A DNA stretch of 64,000 nucleotides from Massilia sp. NR 4-1 (GTDB taxonomy: Bacteria; Pseudomonadota; Gammaproteobacteria; Burkholderiales; Burkholderiaceae_D), in assembly GCF_001191005.1 (NCBI RefSeq), contig NZ_CP012201.1, positions 558,001 to 622,000 of the forward strand, written 5' to 3'. The translations under genes were made by a program, and so were the position numbers. This document shows, in pieces, positions 1 to 7,818 of this stretch. Below the pieces are notes generated by a model. It had not been told where the DNA came from. It saw only the letters and a program-made list of their open reading frames with translations, and searched no databases. Position 1 is the first letter of the stretch; every line of letters begins with the position of its first letter.

Positions 1-261
1 CACCTGGTCTGGGGCGGGCTGTGCGCCGTCTACACCATGGGCGGGGTGATCGCGCGCCGCTGTGCCCGGCGACAGGAGGCGCAGGCCCAGGTGCAAGCCG
101 AGGCTGCGGTCGCCGCCGCTGTCGCATCGGCGGCCGCAATGAGCGCGCCGGTTGCGCCGGTTGCGGCGCCATCGTTCAGCATGCTGCAAGCCGTCCCAGC
201 CGGTGCCATGCATCCCATGGCGGCCAACACCGCGCGCCGCGCGCCGGCCGTCGCCGGCTGA
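1..261 (+). CDS. C-terminal end of an unidentified protein (cut by window edge)
   Basis: The reading frame is open from base 1 to a TGA at 259-261 and gives 86 residues. The first 16 or so residues (HLVWGGLCAVYTMGGVIA) look like the end of a transmembrane helix. They are followed by an Arg-rich turn and a low-complexity Ala/Pro/Val tail of about 60 residues. This suggests a small membrane protein with a disordered cytoplasmic tail. The family cannot be named from this piece; the N-terminus lies outside the window. The frame ends 58 bases before amn on the same strand. Confidence 0.55.
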   Translation, partial: HLVWGGLCAVYTMGGVIARRCARRQEAQAQVQAEAAVAAAVASAAAMSAPVAPVAAPSFSMLQAVPAGAMHPMAANTARRAPAVAG

Positions 262-288
262 AGCACGCGGCCGGGCGGCCGATGTTAC

Positions 289-322
289 CATTGTGTAAGT
301 CAACAAGGAGTCTTACACAATG
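289..322 (+). promoter_or_regulatory. Perfect 11-bp hairpin enclosing the amn ribosome binding site and start codon
   Basis: CATTGTGTAAG (289-299) pairs perfectly with CTTACACAATG (312-322). The 12-base loop carries the Shine-Dalgarno AAGGAG (305-310), and the start codon ATG (320-322) forms the base of the stem. In mRNA this would sequester the start codon; in DNA it could be a dyad operator. The pairing is seen directly; the function is inferred. Confidence 0.5.
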
Positions 323-1825
323 TCCAGCCGCCCCTTTGCCGCCCCCCTGCAATTCACCGATCCCGCCGCCGCCCTGGCCCAGGTCCAGGCGCTGTACGAT
401 GGCAGCATCCGCCATCTGCGCGAATCGCTGCAGCGCTTTGTCGAAGGCGACACCCCGGCCGAACATGTGCGCGCCTGCTACCCCTATGTGCGCATCCAGA
501 CCGAAACCGTGGCGCGCGCCGATTCGCGCCTGTCCTACGGCTTCGTGGCCGGCCCCGGCGTCTTCGAAACCACGCTGACCCGGCCCGACCTGTTCGCGCG
601 CTACTACCTCGAACAATTCCGCCTGCTGCTGAAAAACCATGGCCAGCACAAGCCGGTCCAGCTCGAAGTGGGTTTGAGCGCCCAGCCGATTCCCATCCAT
701 TTCTCGTTTGCCGAGCACGACCACATTGAAGGCAGCATGGACGCTGAACGGCGCCTGCTGATGCGCGACGTTTTCGACCTGCCCGACCTGGCGGCCATGG
801 ACGACGGCATCCCCAACGGCACCTTCGAACCGGCGCCGGGCGAAGCCCAGCCCCTGGCCCTGTTCACCGCGCCGCGCGTCGACTACTCGCTGCAGCGCCT
901 GCGCCATTACACCGGCACCTCGCCCGAGCACTTCCAGAACTTCGTCCTGTTCACCAACTACCAGTTCTATATCGATGAATTCGTGCGTCTCGGCCACGAC
1001 ATCATGCGCCAGCCGGCCGACGGCCAGCAAGCCAATGGCTATATCGCCTTTGTCGAACCGGGCAATATCGTCACGCGCCGTGTCGGCCAGGCCATGCAGC
1101 CGGGCGACGCCCTCGGCAGCCAGCCGCCGCGCCTGCCGCAGATGCCGGGCTACCACCTGATCCGCGCCGACGGCAGCGGCATCAGCATGGTCAATATCGG
1201 CGTCGGCCCCGCCAATGCCAAGACCATCACCGACCACATCGCCGTGCTGCGCCCGCACGCCTGGCTCATGCTGGGCCACTGCGCCGGTCTGCGCAATACC
1301 CAGCAGCTGGGCGACTACGTCTTGGCCCACGGCTATGTGCGTGAAGACCATGTGCTCGACGAAGACCTGCCGCTGTGGGTGCCGATCCCGCCGCTGGCCG
1401 AAGTGCAAGTGGCGATCGAACAAGCCGTCGCCGAAGTCACCCAGCTGCAGGGGCATGATCTCAAACGCGTGATGCGCACCGGCACCGTCGCCAGCACCGA
1501 CAACCGCAACTGGGAACTGCTGCCGCAGCGCACGCCCGAACGCCGCTTCAGCCAAAGCCGCGCCGTCGCCCTCGACATGGAAAGCGCCACCATTGCCGCC
1601 AACGGCTTCCGCTTCCGCGTCCCGTATGGCACGCTGCTTTGCGTCAGCGACAAGCCCATGCACGGCGAAATCAAGCTGCCCGGCATGGCCAACCAGTTCT
1701 ACCGCGAACGCGTCGACCAGCACCTGCGCATCGGCGTGCGCGCGCTGGAGCTACTGCGCGCCCTCGGCACCGACAAGCTCCACAGCCGCAAACTGCGCAG
1801 CTTCGCCGAAGTCGCCTTCCAATAA
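320..1825 (+). CDS. amn: AMP nucleosidase
   Basis: A 501-residue cytoplasmic enzyme that hydrolyses AMP to adenine and ribose 5-phosphate in purine salvage. The length fits the Amn family. An N-terminal AMP-nucleosidase domain covers about residues 10-170. It is followed by a nucleoside-phosphorylase-type catalytic domain, with the phosphate/ribose-binding stretch around residues 283-322 (GVGPANAKTITDH, then LGHCAGL) and the ALDMESATIAANGF and CVSDKPMHGEIKLPG segments near 416-455, where the purine and ribose sites lie in relatives. The start at 320 has AAGGAG nine bases upstream, inside a hairpin loop that may control translation. It stands alone; a REP-like palindrome follows 20 bases after the stop. 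Confidence 0.93.
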   Translation: MSSRPFAAPLQFTDPAAALAQVQALYDGSIRHLRESLQRFVEGDTPAEHVRACYPYVRIQTETVARADSRLSYGFVAGPGVFETTLTRPDLFARYYLEQFRLLLKNHGQHKPVQLEVGLSAQPIPIHFSFAEHDHIEGSMDAERRLLMRDVFDLPDLAAMDDGIPNGTFEPAPGEAQPLALFTAPRVDYSLQRLRHYTGTSPEHFQNFVLFTNYQFYIDEFVRLGHDIMRQPADGQQANGYIAFVEPGNIVTRRVGQAMQPGDALGSQPPRLPQMPGYHLIRADGSGISMVNIGVGPANAKTITDHIAVLRPHAWLMLGHCAGLRNTQQLGDYVLAHGYVREDHVLDEDLPLWVPIPPLAEVQVAIEQAVAEVTQLQGHDLKRVMRTGTVASTDNRNWELLPQRTPERRFSQSRAVALDMESATIAANGFRFRVPYGTLLCVSDKPMHGEIKLPGMANQFYRERVDQHLRIGVRALELLRALGTDKLHSRKLRSFAEVAFQ

Positions 1826-1845
1826 GCCCCGTACCACAGCCCGGC

Positions 1846-1886
1846 CCGTGTCCGATTTTGGGGCCAGACCCCAAAATCGGACACGG
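1846..1886. repeat. REP-like palindrome, left copy
   Basis: A perfect 18-bp stem (1846-1863 against 1869-1886; left arm CCGTGTCCGATTTTGGGG) encloses the five-base loop CCAGA. Two further copies occur, at 2740-2786 and 43890-43935, with the complementary loop TCTGG. This copy is therefore inverted relative to the other two. It lies between amn and the RAYT transposase and may also act as a transcript-end hairpin for amn. Confidence 0.85.
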
Positions 1887-1960
1887 ACTCAGCTGCAGGT
1901 TCAGGTGCGAGCTTGATCTGTGTCTGTGTCTCTCATCGGTGTGAGGCATACAGTGAAGGC

Positions 1961-2740
1961 ATGAGCCGGCATGCACGCATTGAATTTCCTGGGGCGCTAT
2001 ACCATGTGACAGCGCGCGGGGTTCGCCGCAGCCATATTTTTGTGGATGAGCGCGATTATCTGAAGTGGCAGGCGCTATTGGCGGAAACCGTGGAGCGGTT
2101 CAATCTGGTTGTCCATGCTTTTTGCCAGATGCCGAACCACTATCACTTGCTGGTGGAAACACCGGATGGAAATTTGGCGGCGGCCATACATTTCCTGAAC
2201 GGGGTATATGCCCAGCACTTCAATCGCCGTCAGGACTTGGTGGGCCATATGGTTCAGGGGCGCTATCACGCTGTGTTACTCCAGAAACAGGCGCACCTCT
2301 TGGAACTTGCGAGATATATTTCATTGAATCCGGTGCGGGCTTGCCTGGTTGACCATCCGCGCAACTGGAGGTGGAGCAGCCACCGTGCAATGCTTGACTC
2401 CGGCACAAGGCCGTCTTGGCTGAACACCGAATGGTTGCTCGGCCAGTTTGCAGGGAAAGAGCAAGGCAGCGCCGCCAGACTATATGAAGAGTTTGTCGTC
2501 GCTGGCATCAAACGGCGCGACTTGCCGCCTGGGTTGAATAAGATCGAAAGCCGGCGGACTAAATGCAACGCCCTGACTTTATCGGAATACGCCAGCCGCC
2601 ACTCTCATCGGGATCAGGCTCTGATTGCCGCCTACCAATCCGGCGCTTACCGGATGAATGAGTTAAGCCAATATTTTGGAATATGCGAGAAGACCGTCAG
2701 CCGCCTACTGAGCGGATCGTTCAAGCGGACGGACAGTTGA
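1961..2740 (+). CDS. REP-associated tyrosine transposase (RAYT, Y1_Tnp family)
   Basis: A 259-residue protein of the IS200/IS605-like Y1 transposase superfamily. The HUH metal motif is visible as H60-Y-H62 in MPNHYHLLVETP. The likely catalytic tyrosine is Y119 in the family-typical ARYISLNPVRA. A C-terminal helix-turn-helix-like segment lies at about 220-252. RAYTs nick and join single-stranded REP hairpins and are usually single-copy domesticated genes. The start at 1961 (MSRHARIEFPGALYHVTARG) matches the usual N-terminus of the family; the in-frame codon at 1913 adds an unlikely tail. The stop codon overlaps the first base of the right-hand palindrome. Confidence 0.88.
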   Translation: MSRHARIEFPGALYHVTARGVRRSHIFVDERDYLKWQALLAETVERFNLVVHAFCQMPNHYHLLVETPDGNLAAAIHFLNGVYAQHFNRRQDLVGHMVQGRYHAVLLQKQAHLLELARYISLNPVRACLVDHPRNWRWSSHRAMLDSGTRPSWLNTEWLLGQFAGKEQGSAARLYEEFVVAGIKRRDLPPGLNKIESRRTKCNALTLSEYASRHSHRDQALIAAYQSGAYRMNELSQYFGICEKTVSRLLSGSFKRTDS

Positions 2741-2786
2741 GCCCGTGTCCGATTTTGGGGTCTGGCCCCAAAATCGGACACGGGCT
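2740..2786. repeat. REP-like palindrome, right copy
   Basis: A perfect 21-bp stem (2740-2760 against 2766-2786) with the five-base loop TCTGG. The core arm is the same GTGTCCGATTTTGGGG as in the left copy, but the element is inverted. Its first base is the last base of the RAYT stop codon. It also lies just beyond the 3' end of the convergent PaaX-like gene and could end both transcripts. Confidence 0.85.
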
Positions 2787-2796
2787 GGACCGTTAC

Positions 2797-3654
2797 TTAG
2801 TGGGCGGTGACGACGCTGCGCCAGTATTGGCTGGCGGTGTCGGCGGTGCTGCCGTCGAGCTCGTGCAACAGCTGGTAGGCTTGCATGGCGGGCCAGGATT
2901 CGGGCAGGAATTCGGCCGGCAGCAGCGGGTCGCAGAGGCGCGCCTTGCAGTAGGAATGCACGGCCAGCATGCGGATCAGGAAGGCGGTTTCGGGATTGGG
3001 CTTTTCGCCCTGCGCCAGCAGCTCGTGCAGGCCGTCGAACTGGCTCAGGAAGCGTTCGTAATTCATGCGCGGCGTGGCCAGGTTCCACGCGTCCTGGGCC
3101 AGGCGGCGCAGCGGCGGCAGTTCGGCCATCTGGGTGCCGTTCAGGCGGATCACCGGCACCTGGCTGTCCAGCGGCTGGCTGCCGGCGTCGATGGCCGGCG
3201 TATCGCAGTCGGCCACGGGACGCGCCAGCACGTTCGGCGCCAGCACACCATAGCCTTGCCGCACCAGGGCGCTGCGCAGCTGCGCGGCGGGCACGGCGCC
3301 GTCGTCGGCCGGGGCGTTGATGACCAGGGTCCATTCGCCTTTCCATGGCCATTGCGGCGAGGCAGCCGTGCAGCGCCATGGCGCGGCGGCCTGCTCGCCG
3401 ATGCTGGAAGCGATGGCGTAGGCGGCGTGGCGGCCCTGGCGGCGTGGCGTCAGCCAGCCTTGCTGCACCAAGCGCGAGACGCTGGTGCGGGTCAGGCGTT
3501 CGCTGAAGCGGAATGGCTTCATGAGCGCGATCAGGTCGCGCAGCCAGATGGTTTGTCCCTGCGCCAGCTGCTGGTCGCCAAAGGCGAGCCGCAGCAGGGC
3601 AGTGGAACTGGGCGCGCTGCGCGCCATATATCGTTCAATCCAGTCGTTCAGCAT
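2797..3654 (-). CDS. PaaX-like transcriptional regulator
   Basis: A 285-residue protein resembling the PaaX repressor family. An N-terminal winged helix covers about residues 10-75 (RLTRTSVSRLVQQGWLTPRR reads as its recognition part), followed by the middle and C-terminal effector domains (YERFLSQFDGLHELL, LPAEFLPESWPA). Classical PaaX represses phenylacetate catabolism in response to phenylacetyl-CoA. No paa gene is visible here. It is instead the last gene of an operon with a membrane protein and a hemerythrin; its ATG overlaps the end of the upstream gene by seven bases, so the two are translationally coupled. The true ligand is unknown; a role in NO or redox response is inferred from context only. 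Confidence 0.75.
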   Translation of the reverse strand: MLNDWIERYMARSAPSSTALLRLAFGDQQLAQGQTIWLRDLIALMKPFRFSERLTRTSVSRLVQQGWLTPRRQGRHAAYAIASSIGEQAAAPWRCTAASPQWPWKGEWTLVINAPADDGAVPAAQLRSALVRQGYGVLAPNVLARPVADCDTPAIDAGSQPLDSQVPVIRLNGTQMAELPPLRRLAQDAWNLATPRMNYERFLSQFDGLHELLAQGEKPNPETAFLIRMLAVHSYCKARLCDPLLPAEFLPESWPAMQAYQLLHELDGSTADTASQYWRSVVTAH

Positions 3655-4946
3655 GTTGATGTCCCCGCAGGCAATGGGCGAAGGCGCCGGTAAAGGCGTA
3701 TCGCGGTAAATAAATTAAACAGCAGGCCCAGCGCCGATGCGGCCAGCGCAATGGCGGCAATGCGCGCCAGTGCGTCTGGCCACCATGCGGCGCCGAGCAA
3801 AAGAAGAAGGGCCAGCGCGTGCAGCCAGAATTGCGCCGTGGCGCGGCCCTGTGGAATGACCTGGTTCACGCCAGGCACGGTGACGCCGTGTACGCGCACT
3901 TCCTGCAGGTGGTACCAGACCAGGAAGGGCACGATTTTGTACAGCATGCCGTTCACCGTGGAGTAGGCGAAACCGACGATGAACAGCAGGCCGATGGCCA
4001 GTGGCTTGGCCAGCGGGTCCTGCGGCAGCAGCCACAAAACGCCGCAACCGATCAGGCTGACCATGGCGGCGCGCCAGAACAGCGTGGTGGGATCGGCCTT
4101 GGGCCGCTTGCGCCGCGCCAGCAGATACAGGGTCACCCCGGCAAAGCAAAGATAGGCCGCCAGCACCGGCCAGGCCGGCGCTGCATGCGGCCGTCCGGCC
4201 TCGTCGCGCAGGAAGCCGGTGCTGACGGACCAGACCAGCAGCAGCAGGAAGAGGGCGGTGCCCAGCATGCGCGTCAGCGGCTTGGGATATAGCTCCGTCA
4301 CCTGGAACATGGGAATGACCTGGTAAGCGACGCCGATCACGATCAGCCCCACCCAGCCCAGCAAGCCCCACATCGCATGCAGGTCGGTCAGCTGCAGCAC
4401 GCGCAGCGGCAGATGGCCGGGCCAGGCGAAGGCGCAAGCGAGCAAGGCGCCCAGCACCACGGTGATGCCGAGCGCGCCGAGCGAGAGGCGGATGGCCGCC
4501 ACCGTGGCCGCGGCGCCGCTGCTGTGCTGCTGCCACAGCGCCACGGTGCAGATGCCGAGGAAGGACAGCAGGGCCGCCAGCAGGAGCAGCATGGCGGGCG
4601 GGAACAGCAGCGGCCACTGGCCGAGGAAGGCCGTGGCCAGCAGCAGCGTGCCGCCGCACAGCAGGCCATGCACCACGCGCGCCAGCTGGCCCGCGTTGGG
4701 CAGGGAGATGCCCGCCACCACCGGCAGCATCTGGATCAGGGCGCCGACGATGGCCGCACTCAGGCTGCCCAGGGTCAGCAAATGCGTCAAGGCCAGCGTC
4801 GACGGTCCCCAGCGCGTCGCCAGCGCCGCGTCGCCCTGCCATAGCAGGAGCAGGGCGGCCAGCGTGGCGAACAGCGGTACGCTCAGGAAGAAGCGCATCG
4901 GCGCCATCAGCGGCGGATTGTGGTCGAAAGATAAAGCGCGCTGCAT
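3648..4946 (-). CDS. Polytopic membrane protein, possibly NnrS/heme-copper-oxidase-like
   Basis: A 432-residue, strongly hydrophobic protein with about 12 predicted membrane helices. Histidines sit in or beside helices in LTHLLTLGSLSAAIVGALIQ, in TDLHAMWGLLGWVG and in FLVWYHLQEV, a layout reminiscent of heme-binding membrane proteins such as NnrS or heme-copper oxidase subunit I. No full catalytic motif of an oxidase or NO reductase is seen. It sits between a hemerythrin-DUF2249 gene (six-base gap) and a PaaX-like regulator (seven-base overlap), so it belongs to one operon whose upstream region has an FNR/DNR-type box. A role in handling nitric oxide or heme is inferred. The family name is uncertain. 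Confidence 0.6.
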   Translation of the reverse strand: MQRALSFDHNPPLMAPMRFFLSVPLFATLAALLLLWQGDAALATRWGPSTLALTHLLTLGSLSAAIVGALIQMLPVVAGISLPNAGQLARVVHGLLCGGTLLLATAFLGQWPLLFPPAMLLLLAALLSFLGICTVALWQQHSSGAAATVAAIRLSLGALGITVVLGALLACAFAWPGHLPLRVLQLTDLHAMWGLLGWVGLIVIGVAYQVIPMFQVTELYPKPLTRMLGTALFLLLLVWSVSTGFLRDEAGRPHAAPAWPVLAAYLCFAGVTLYLLARRKRPKADPTTLFWRAAMVSLIGCGVLWLLPQDPLAKPLAIGLLFIVGFAYSTVNGMLYKIVPFLVWYHLQEVRVHGVTVPGVNQVIPQGRATAQFWLHALALLLLLGAAWWPDALARIAAIALAASALGLLFNLFTAIRLYRRLRPLPAGTSTC

Positions 4947-4952
4947 GAATCG

Positions 4953-5696
4953 TCAGAATACCGGTGGACGCGGGGCCGCTTGCGCGCCCGCCTTGTCGGC
5001 CTGCTCCCAGATCAGCACATCGAACAAGAAGTCCTCGCGCGGCTCGGTGCGGTGCTCATAGCCGTAGTTTTCGAGAATGCGGTACAGCGGATGCGGCTCG
5101 CGGTCGATCAGCACGCGCAGTTTCTGCTGCTGGCCCAGACGGCTCAGCGCATCGAGCACGCGCACCATCGGTTCGGGCGCCTCCAGGCCCGTCACGTCGA
5201 GCGGCTGCTCGCTCCAGCCGCCATCGGCCTGGCCGGCGTCCTCGGTCTGATGTTCGCCGAAGGCCAGTGCTTCCATCGCCGCCAGGATGCAGGCCTGCTC
5301 CTCGCCCAGCACGCGCTCGGCCATCGGATACAGGATGCTTTCCTCTTTCAGATTGTGCTGGCGCAGCAGCATGCGCAGGGTGTCGGCGTCGTCGAAGAAG
5401 GCGTCGGTATTGCGCTGGGCGATGGAATCGCTCATGCGGCCGACGATCTGGCGCAGCTGCGCATGCTCGCTGCGCATCACCGAAGTGGGGCCGTAATTGC
5501 TGCCGATCGCCGCTTCCAGCGCGGGGAACATGATCTGCTCTTCCATCTGCATATGCTGTTCCAGCACTTTGGCGAAAGCGGCGAAGTCCAGTTCCGCCGC
5601 CGCCCAGTTGCCGCTGCCCGCATGCGCCTCGGCCAACAGATACTGTTCGTCGCAATCCTGATGGTCCTGGCCGAGAAAACTGCCTATCGTGTCCAT
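4953..5696 (-). CDS. Hemerythrin-like protein with C-terminal DUF2249 domain
   Basis: A 247-residue cytoplasmic protein. The N-terminal four-helix hemerythrin-like domain (1-140) has candidate di-iron ligands H12, H48 with E52 (HMQMEEQ), H78 and H114 with E118 (RQHNLKEES). A DUF2249 domain follows at about 165-231 (DVTGLEAPEPMVRVLDAL to DVLIWEQ). Hemerythrin-like proteins such as YtfE/DnrN act in NO protection or iron-centre repair; DUF2249 domains recur in denitrification clusters, and another one stands alone at 18493. First gene of the minus-strand operon. The start has GGAAGGA upstream. The promoter region carries a candidate FNR/DNR box at 5739-5752. Confidence 0.85.
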   Translation of the reverse strand: MDTIGSFLGQDHQDCDEQYLLAEAHAGSGNWAAAELDFAAFAKVLEQHMQMEEQIMFPALEAAIGSNYGPTSVMRSEHAQLRQIVGRMSDSIAQRNTDAFFDDADTLRMLLRQHNLKEESILYPMAERVLGEEQACILAAMEALAFGEHQTEDAGQADGGWSEQPLDVTGLEAPEPMVRVLDALSRLGQQQKLRVLIDREPHPLYRILENYGYEHRTEPREDFLFDVLIWEQADKAGAQAAPRPPVF

Positions 5697-5738
5697 TTGA
5701 AAAAATCCTTCCTGTGTAAGCAGGCTGCATTGTCACAT

Positions 5739-5752
5739 TTGCTCAAGATCAA
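5739..5752 (-). promoter_or_regulatory. Candidate FNR/DNR box for the hemerythrin operon
   Basis: On the minus strand the site reads TTGATCTTGAGCAA, one base away from TTGAT-N4-ATCAA. It lies about 50 bases upstream of the hemerythrin start. A -10-like TACACA (minus strand, 5718-5713) would place the box near -40. Confidence 0.45.
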
Positions 5753-5757
5753 AATCT

Positions 5758-5800
5758 TTGACACAGATCAAAGATTTATTGAGTTGTGGCGCGTTACAGT
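5758..5800 (+). promoter_or_regulatory. Candidate FNR/DNR-dependent promoter of ubiUVT
   Basis: TTGACACAGATCAA (5758-5771) matches the FNR-type consensus with one mismatch. A -10-like TACAGT occurs at 5795-5800, which puts the box centre at about -42, the class II activator position. ubiU starts 85 bases downstream of the box. Either FNR-type or DNR-type regulators could bind; the window encodes a DNR-like one at 25889. Confidence 0.55.
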
Positions 5801-5855
5801 TCGGCCTCATCAAAAGGAAAGACGGCTCCTATATATAAAGAGCTAAGCCCACACT

Positions 5856-6902
5856 ATGAATCAAACCGCAAACCCGATCCCCATGGATGCCGCCCTGCCG
5901 CCCCAGATCGAGCTGGTCTGCCCGGCCGGCAGCCTGCCGGCCCTGAAGGCGGCCATCGACAATGGCGCCGACACGGTCTACCTCGGCTTCCGTGATGCCA
6001 CCAACGCGCGCAACTTCGCCGGCCTGAATTTCGACGACGCGGCCATTGCCCAGGGCATTGAATATGCCCACCGCAGGGGCCGCAAGGTGCTGGTGGCGCT
6101 GAATACCTACCCGCAGCCGGGCGCCACGGACCTGTGGCGCCGCGCCATCGCACGCGCCGCCGATGTCGGCGTCGACGCCGTCATCCTCTGCGATCCGGGC
6201 CTGATGCGCTACGCCACCGATAACTTCCCCGACTTGCGCCTGCACCTGTCGGTGCAAGGTTCGGCCACCAACTACGAAGCGATCAACTTCTATCACAAGC
6301 ATTTCAATATCGCCCGCGCCGTGCTGCCGCGCGTACTGTCGCTGGCCCAGGTCGAACTGGTCCGGCGCAATACCTCGGTCGATATCGAAGTGTTTGCCTT
6401 CGGTAGCCTGTGCGTGATGGTGGAAGGCCGCTGCGCGCTGTCCTCCTACGTGACGGGCGAATCGCCCAACACCCATGGCGTCTGCTCCCCGGCCAAGGCC
6501 GTGCGCTGGCAGCAAACGCCGAAAGGCCTGGAATCGCGCCTGAACGGCGTGCTGATCGACCGCTACAGCGAAGACGAAAACGCCAGCTACCCCACGCTAT
6601 GCAAGGGCCGCTTCGACGTCGGCGACGAGAACTACTACGCCATCGAAGAGCCGACCAGCCTGAATACCCTGGAACTGCTGCCCAAACTGATCGACATGGG
6701 CATCAGCGCGGTGAAGATCGAAGGCCGCCAGCGCAGCCCGGCCTACGCGGCCCAGGTCACGCGCGTGTGGCGCGAAGCGATCGACCACTGCATGCGCAAT
6801 CCGGCGCGCTTCTCGGTGCGCCCGGACTGGATGTCGGAATTGAACAAGGTAGCGGAAGGCCAGCAGCACACGCTGGGCGCCTATCACCGCTCATGGAAAT
6901 AA
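5856..6902 (+). CDS. ubiU: Oxygen-independent ubiquinone biosynthesis protein UbiU (U32 family)
   Basis: A 348-residue U32-family protein. With UbiV it forms the iron-sulfur hydroxylase complex that makes ubiquinone without O2 in denitrifying or anaerobic cells. The four cluster cysteines fall at C186, C193, C210 and C249, the same 7/17/39 spacing as in E. coli UbiU. The N-terminal ELVCPAGSLPALKAAIDNGA is typical of the family. No strong ribosome site precedes 5856; an in-frame ATG at 5883 is an alternative. First gene of ubiU-ubiV-ubiT, behind an FNR/DNR-type box. Ubiquinol is the electron donor NarGHI needs, which ties the operon to the nitrate genes. Confidence 0.93.
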   Translation: MNQTANPIPMDAALPPQIELVCPAGSLPALKAAIDNGADTVYLGFRDATNARNFAGLNFDDAAIAQGIEYAHRRGRKVLVALNTYPQPGATDLWRRAIARAADVGVDAVILCDPGLMRYATDNFPDLRLHLSVQGSATNYEAINFYHKHFNIARAVLPRVLSLAQVELVRRNTSVDIEVFAFGSLCVMVEGRCALSSYVTGESPNTHGVCSPAKAVRWQQTPKGLESRLNGVLIDRYSEDENASYPTLCKGRFDVGDENYYAIEEPTSLNTLELLPKLIDMGISAVKIEGRQRSPAYAAQVTRVWREAIDHCMRNPARFSVRPDWMSELNKVAEGQQHTLGAYHRSWK

Positions 6903-6915
6903 GGTTGGAGAAAGC

Positions 6916-7818
6916 ATGTTGAAACTATCCCTCGGGCCCATTCTGTACTACTGGCCGCGCGATACGGTCATGAAGTTTTATGAAGACGTGGCGAAAAGCC
7001 CGGTCGATATCGTGTATCTGGGCGAAACCGTGTGCTCGCGCCGCCATGAGCTGCGCCAGGGCGACTGGCTGGCCCTGGCCGAGCTGCTGGCCAGCGCCGG
7101 CAAGCAGGCCGTGCTCTCGACCCAGGCCTTGCTGGAATCGACGGCCGACGTGACCACTTTGCGCCGCGTGGCCGAGAATGGCCGCTTCATGGTCGAAGCC
7201 AACGATATGGGTGCGGTGCACTGCCTGTCGGGCAATACGCCCTTTGTCGCCGGCCCGCACCTGAACGTGTACAACCCGGACACCCTGGGCCTGCTGCACG
7301 ACCTGGGCGCCAGCCGCTGGGTCATGCCGCTGGAAATGGGCAAGCTCGGTCTGGACCTGATGCTCAAATCGCGTCCGGCCGGCCTGGAGACCGAAGTTTT
7401 CGCCTACGGCCGTATGCCGCTCGCTTTCTCGGCGCGCTGCTTCACCGCGCGCAACCGCAATCTGCCCAAGGATAACTGCCAGTTCAGCTGCATCGACCAT
7501 CCGGACGGCCTGCTGATGCAGACCCGCGAAAGCGAATCCTTCCTGGTGCTGAACGGCATCCAGACCCAGTCGGCCCTGGTCTACAACCTGGCTGCGGAAC
7601 TGGGCGGCATGGAAGCCATGGGCGTGGACGTGGTGCGCATCAGCCCACAGTCCCTGCATACCGAACAGGTGATCGCCGCCTTCGACGCGGTGCGCCGCGA
7701 TCCGACGCAAGCCTGCGAAGCGGCCGAATCGCTGCGCGAATGGATGCCCGCCGATCCTTGTGACGGCTACTGGCACGGCAAACCCGGTCTGGAACAAAGC
7801 ACGGAGAAAGCAGCATGA
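6916..7818 (+). CDS. ubiV: Oxygen-independent ubiquinone biosynthesis protein UbiV (U32 family)
   Basis: A 300-residue U32-family partner of UbiU. Cluster cysteines are C40 (ETVCSRR), C175, C188 and C192 (ARCF, then NCQFSC); the last three keep the 13/4 spacing of E. coli UbiV. It acts as a UbiUV heterodimer in O2-independent ring hydroxylation during ubiquinone synthesis. It begins 13 bases after ubiU, with GGAGAAAGC upstream, and its stop overlaps the ubiT start (ATGA), so the three genes are one operon. Confidence 0.93.
   Translation: MLKLSLGPILYYWPRDTVMKFYEDVAKSPVDIVYLGETVCSRRHELRQGDWLALAELLASAGKQAVLSTQALLESTADVTTLRRVAENGRFMVEANDMGAVHCLSGNTPFVAGPHLNVYNPDTLGLLHDLGASRWVMPLEMGKLGLDLMLKSRPAGLETEVFAYGRMPLAFSARCFTARNRNLPKDNCQFSCIDHPDGLLMQTRESESFLVLNGIQTQSALVYNLAAELGGMEAMGVDVVRISPQSLHTEQVIAAFDAVRRDPTQACEAAESLREWMPADPCDGYWHGKPGLEQSTEKAA

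Larger units (their letters stand above)
1846..2786 (+). mobile_element. RAYT transposase with flanking inverted REP-like palindromes
   Basis: The unit consists of the left palindrome (1846-1886), a tyrosine transposase gene (1961-2740) and the right palindrome (2740-2786). The two palindromes are in opposite orientation, like the BIME arrangement around REP-associated transposases. The gene is visibly less GC-rich than amn, which suggests it was acquired. No target-site duplication was found; REP systems normally lack one. Confidence 0.7.
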
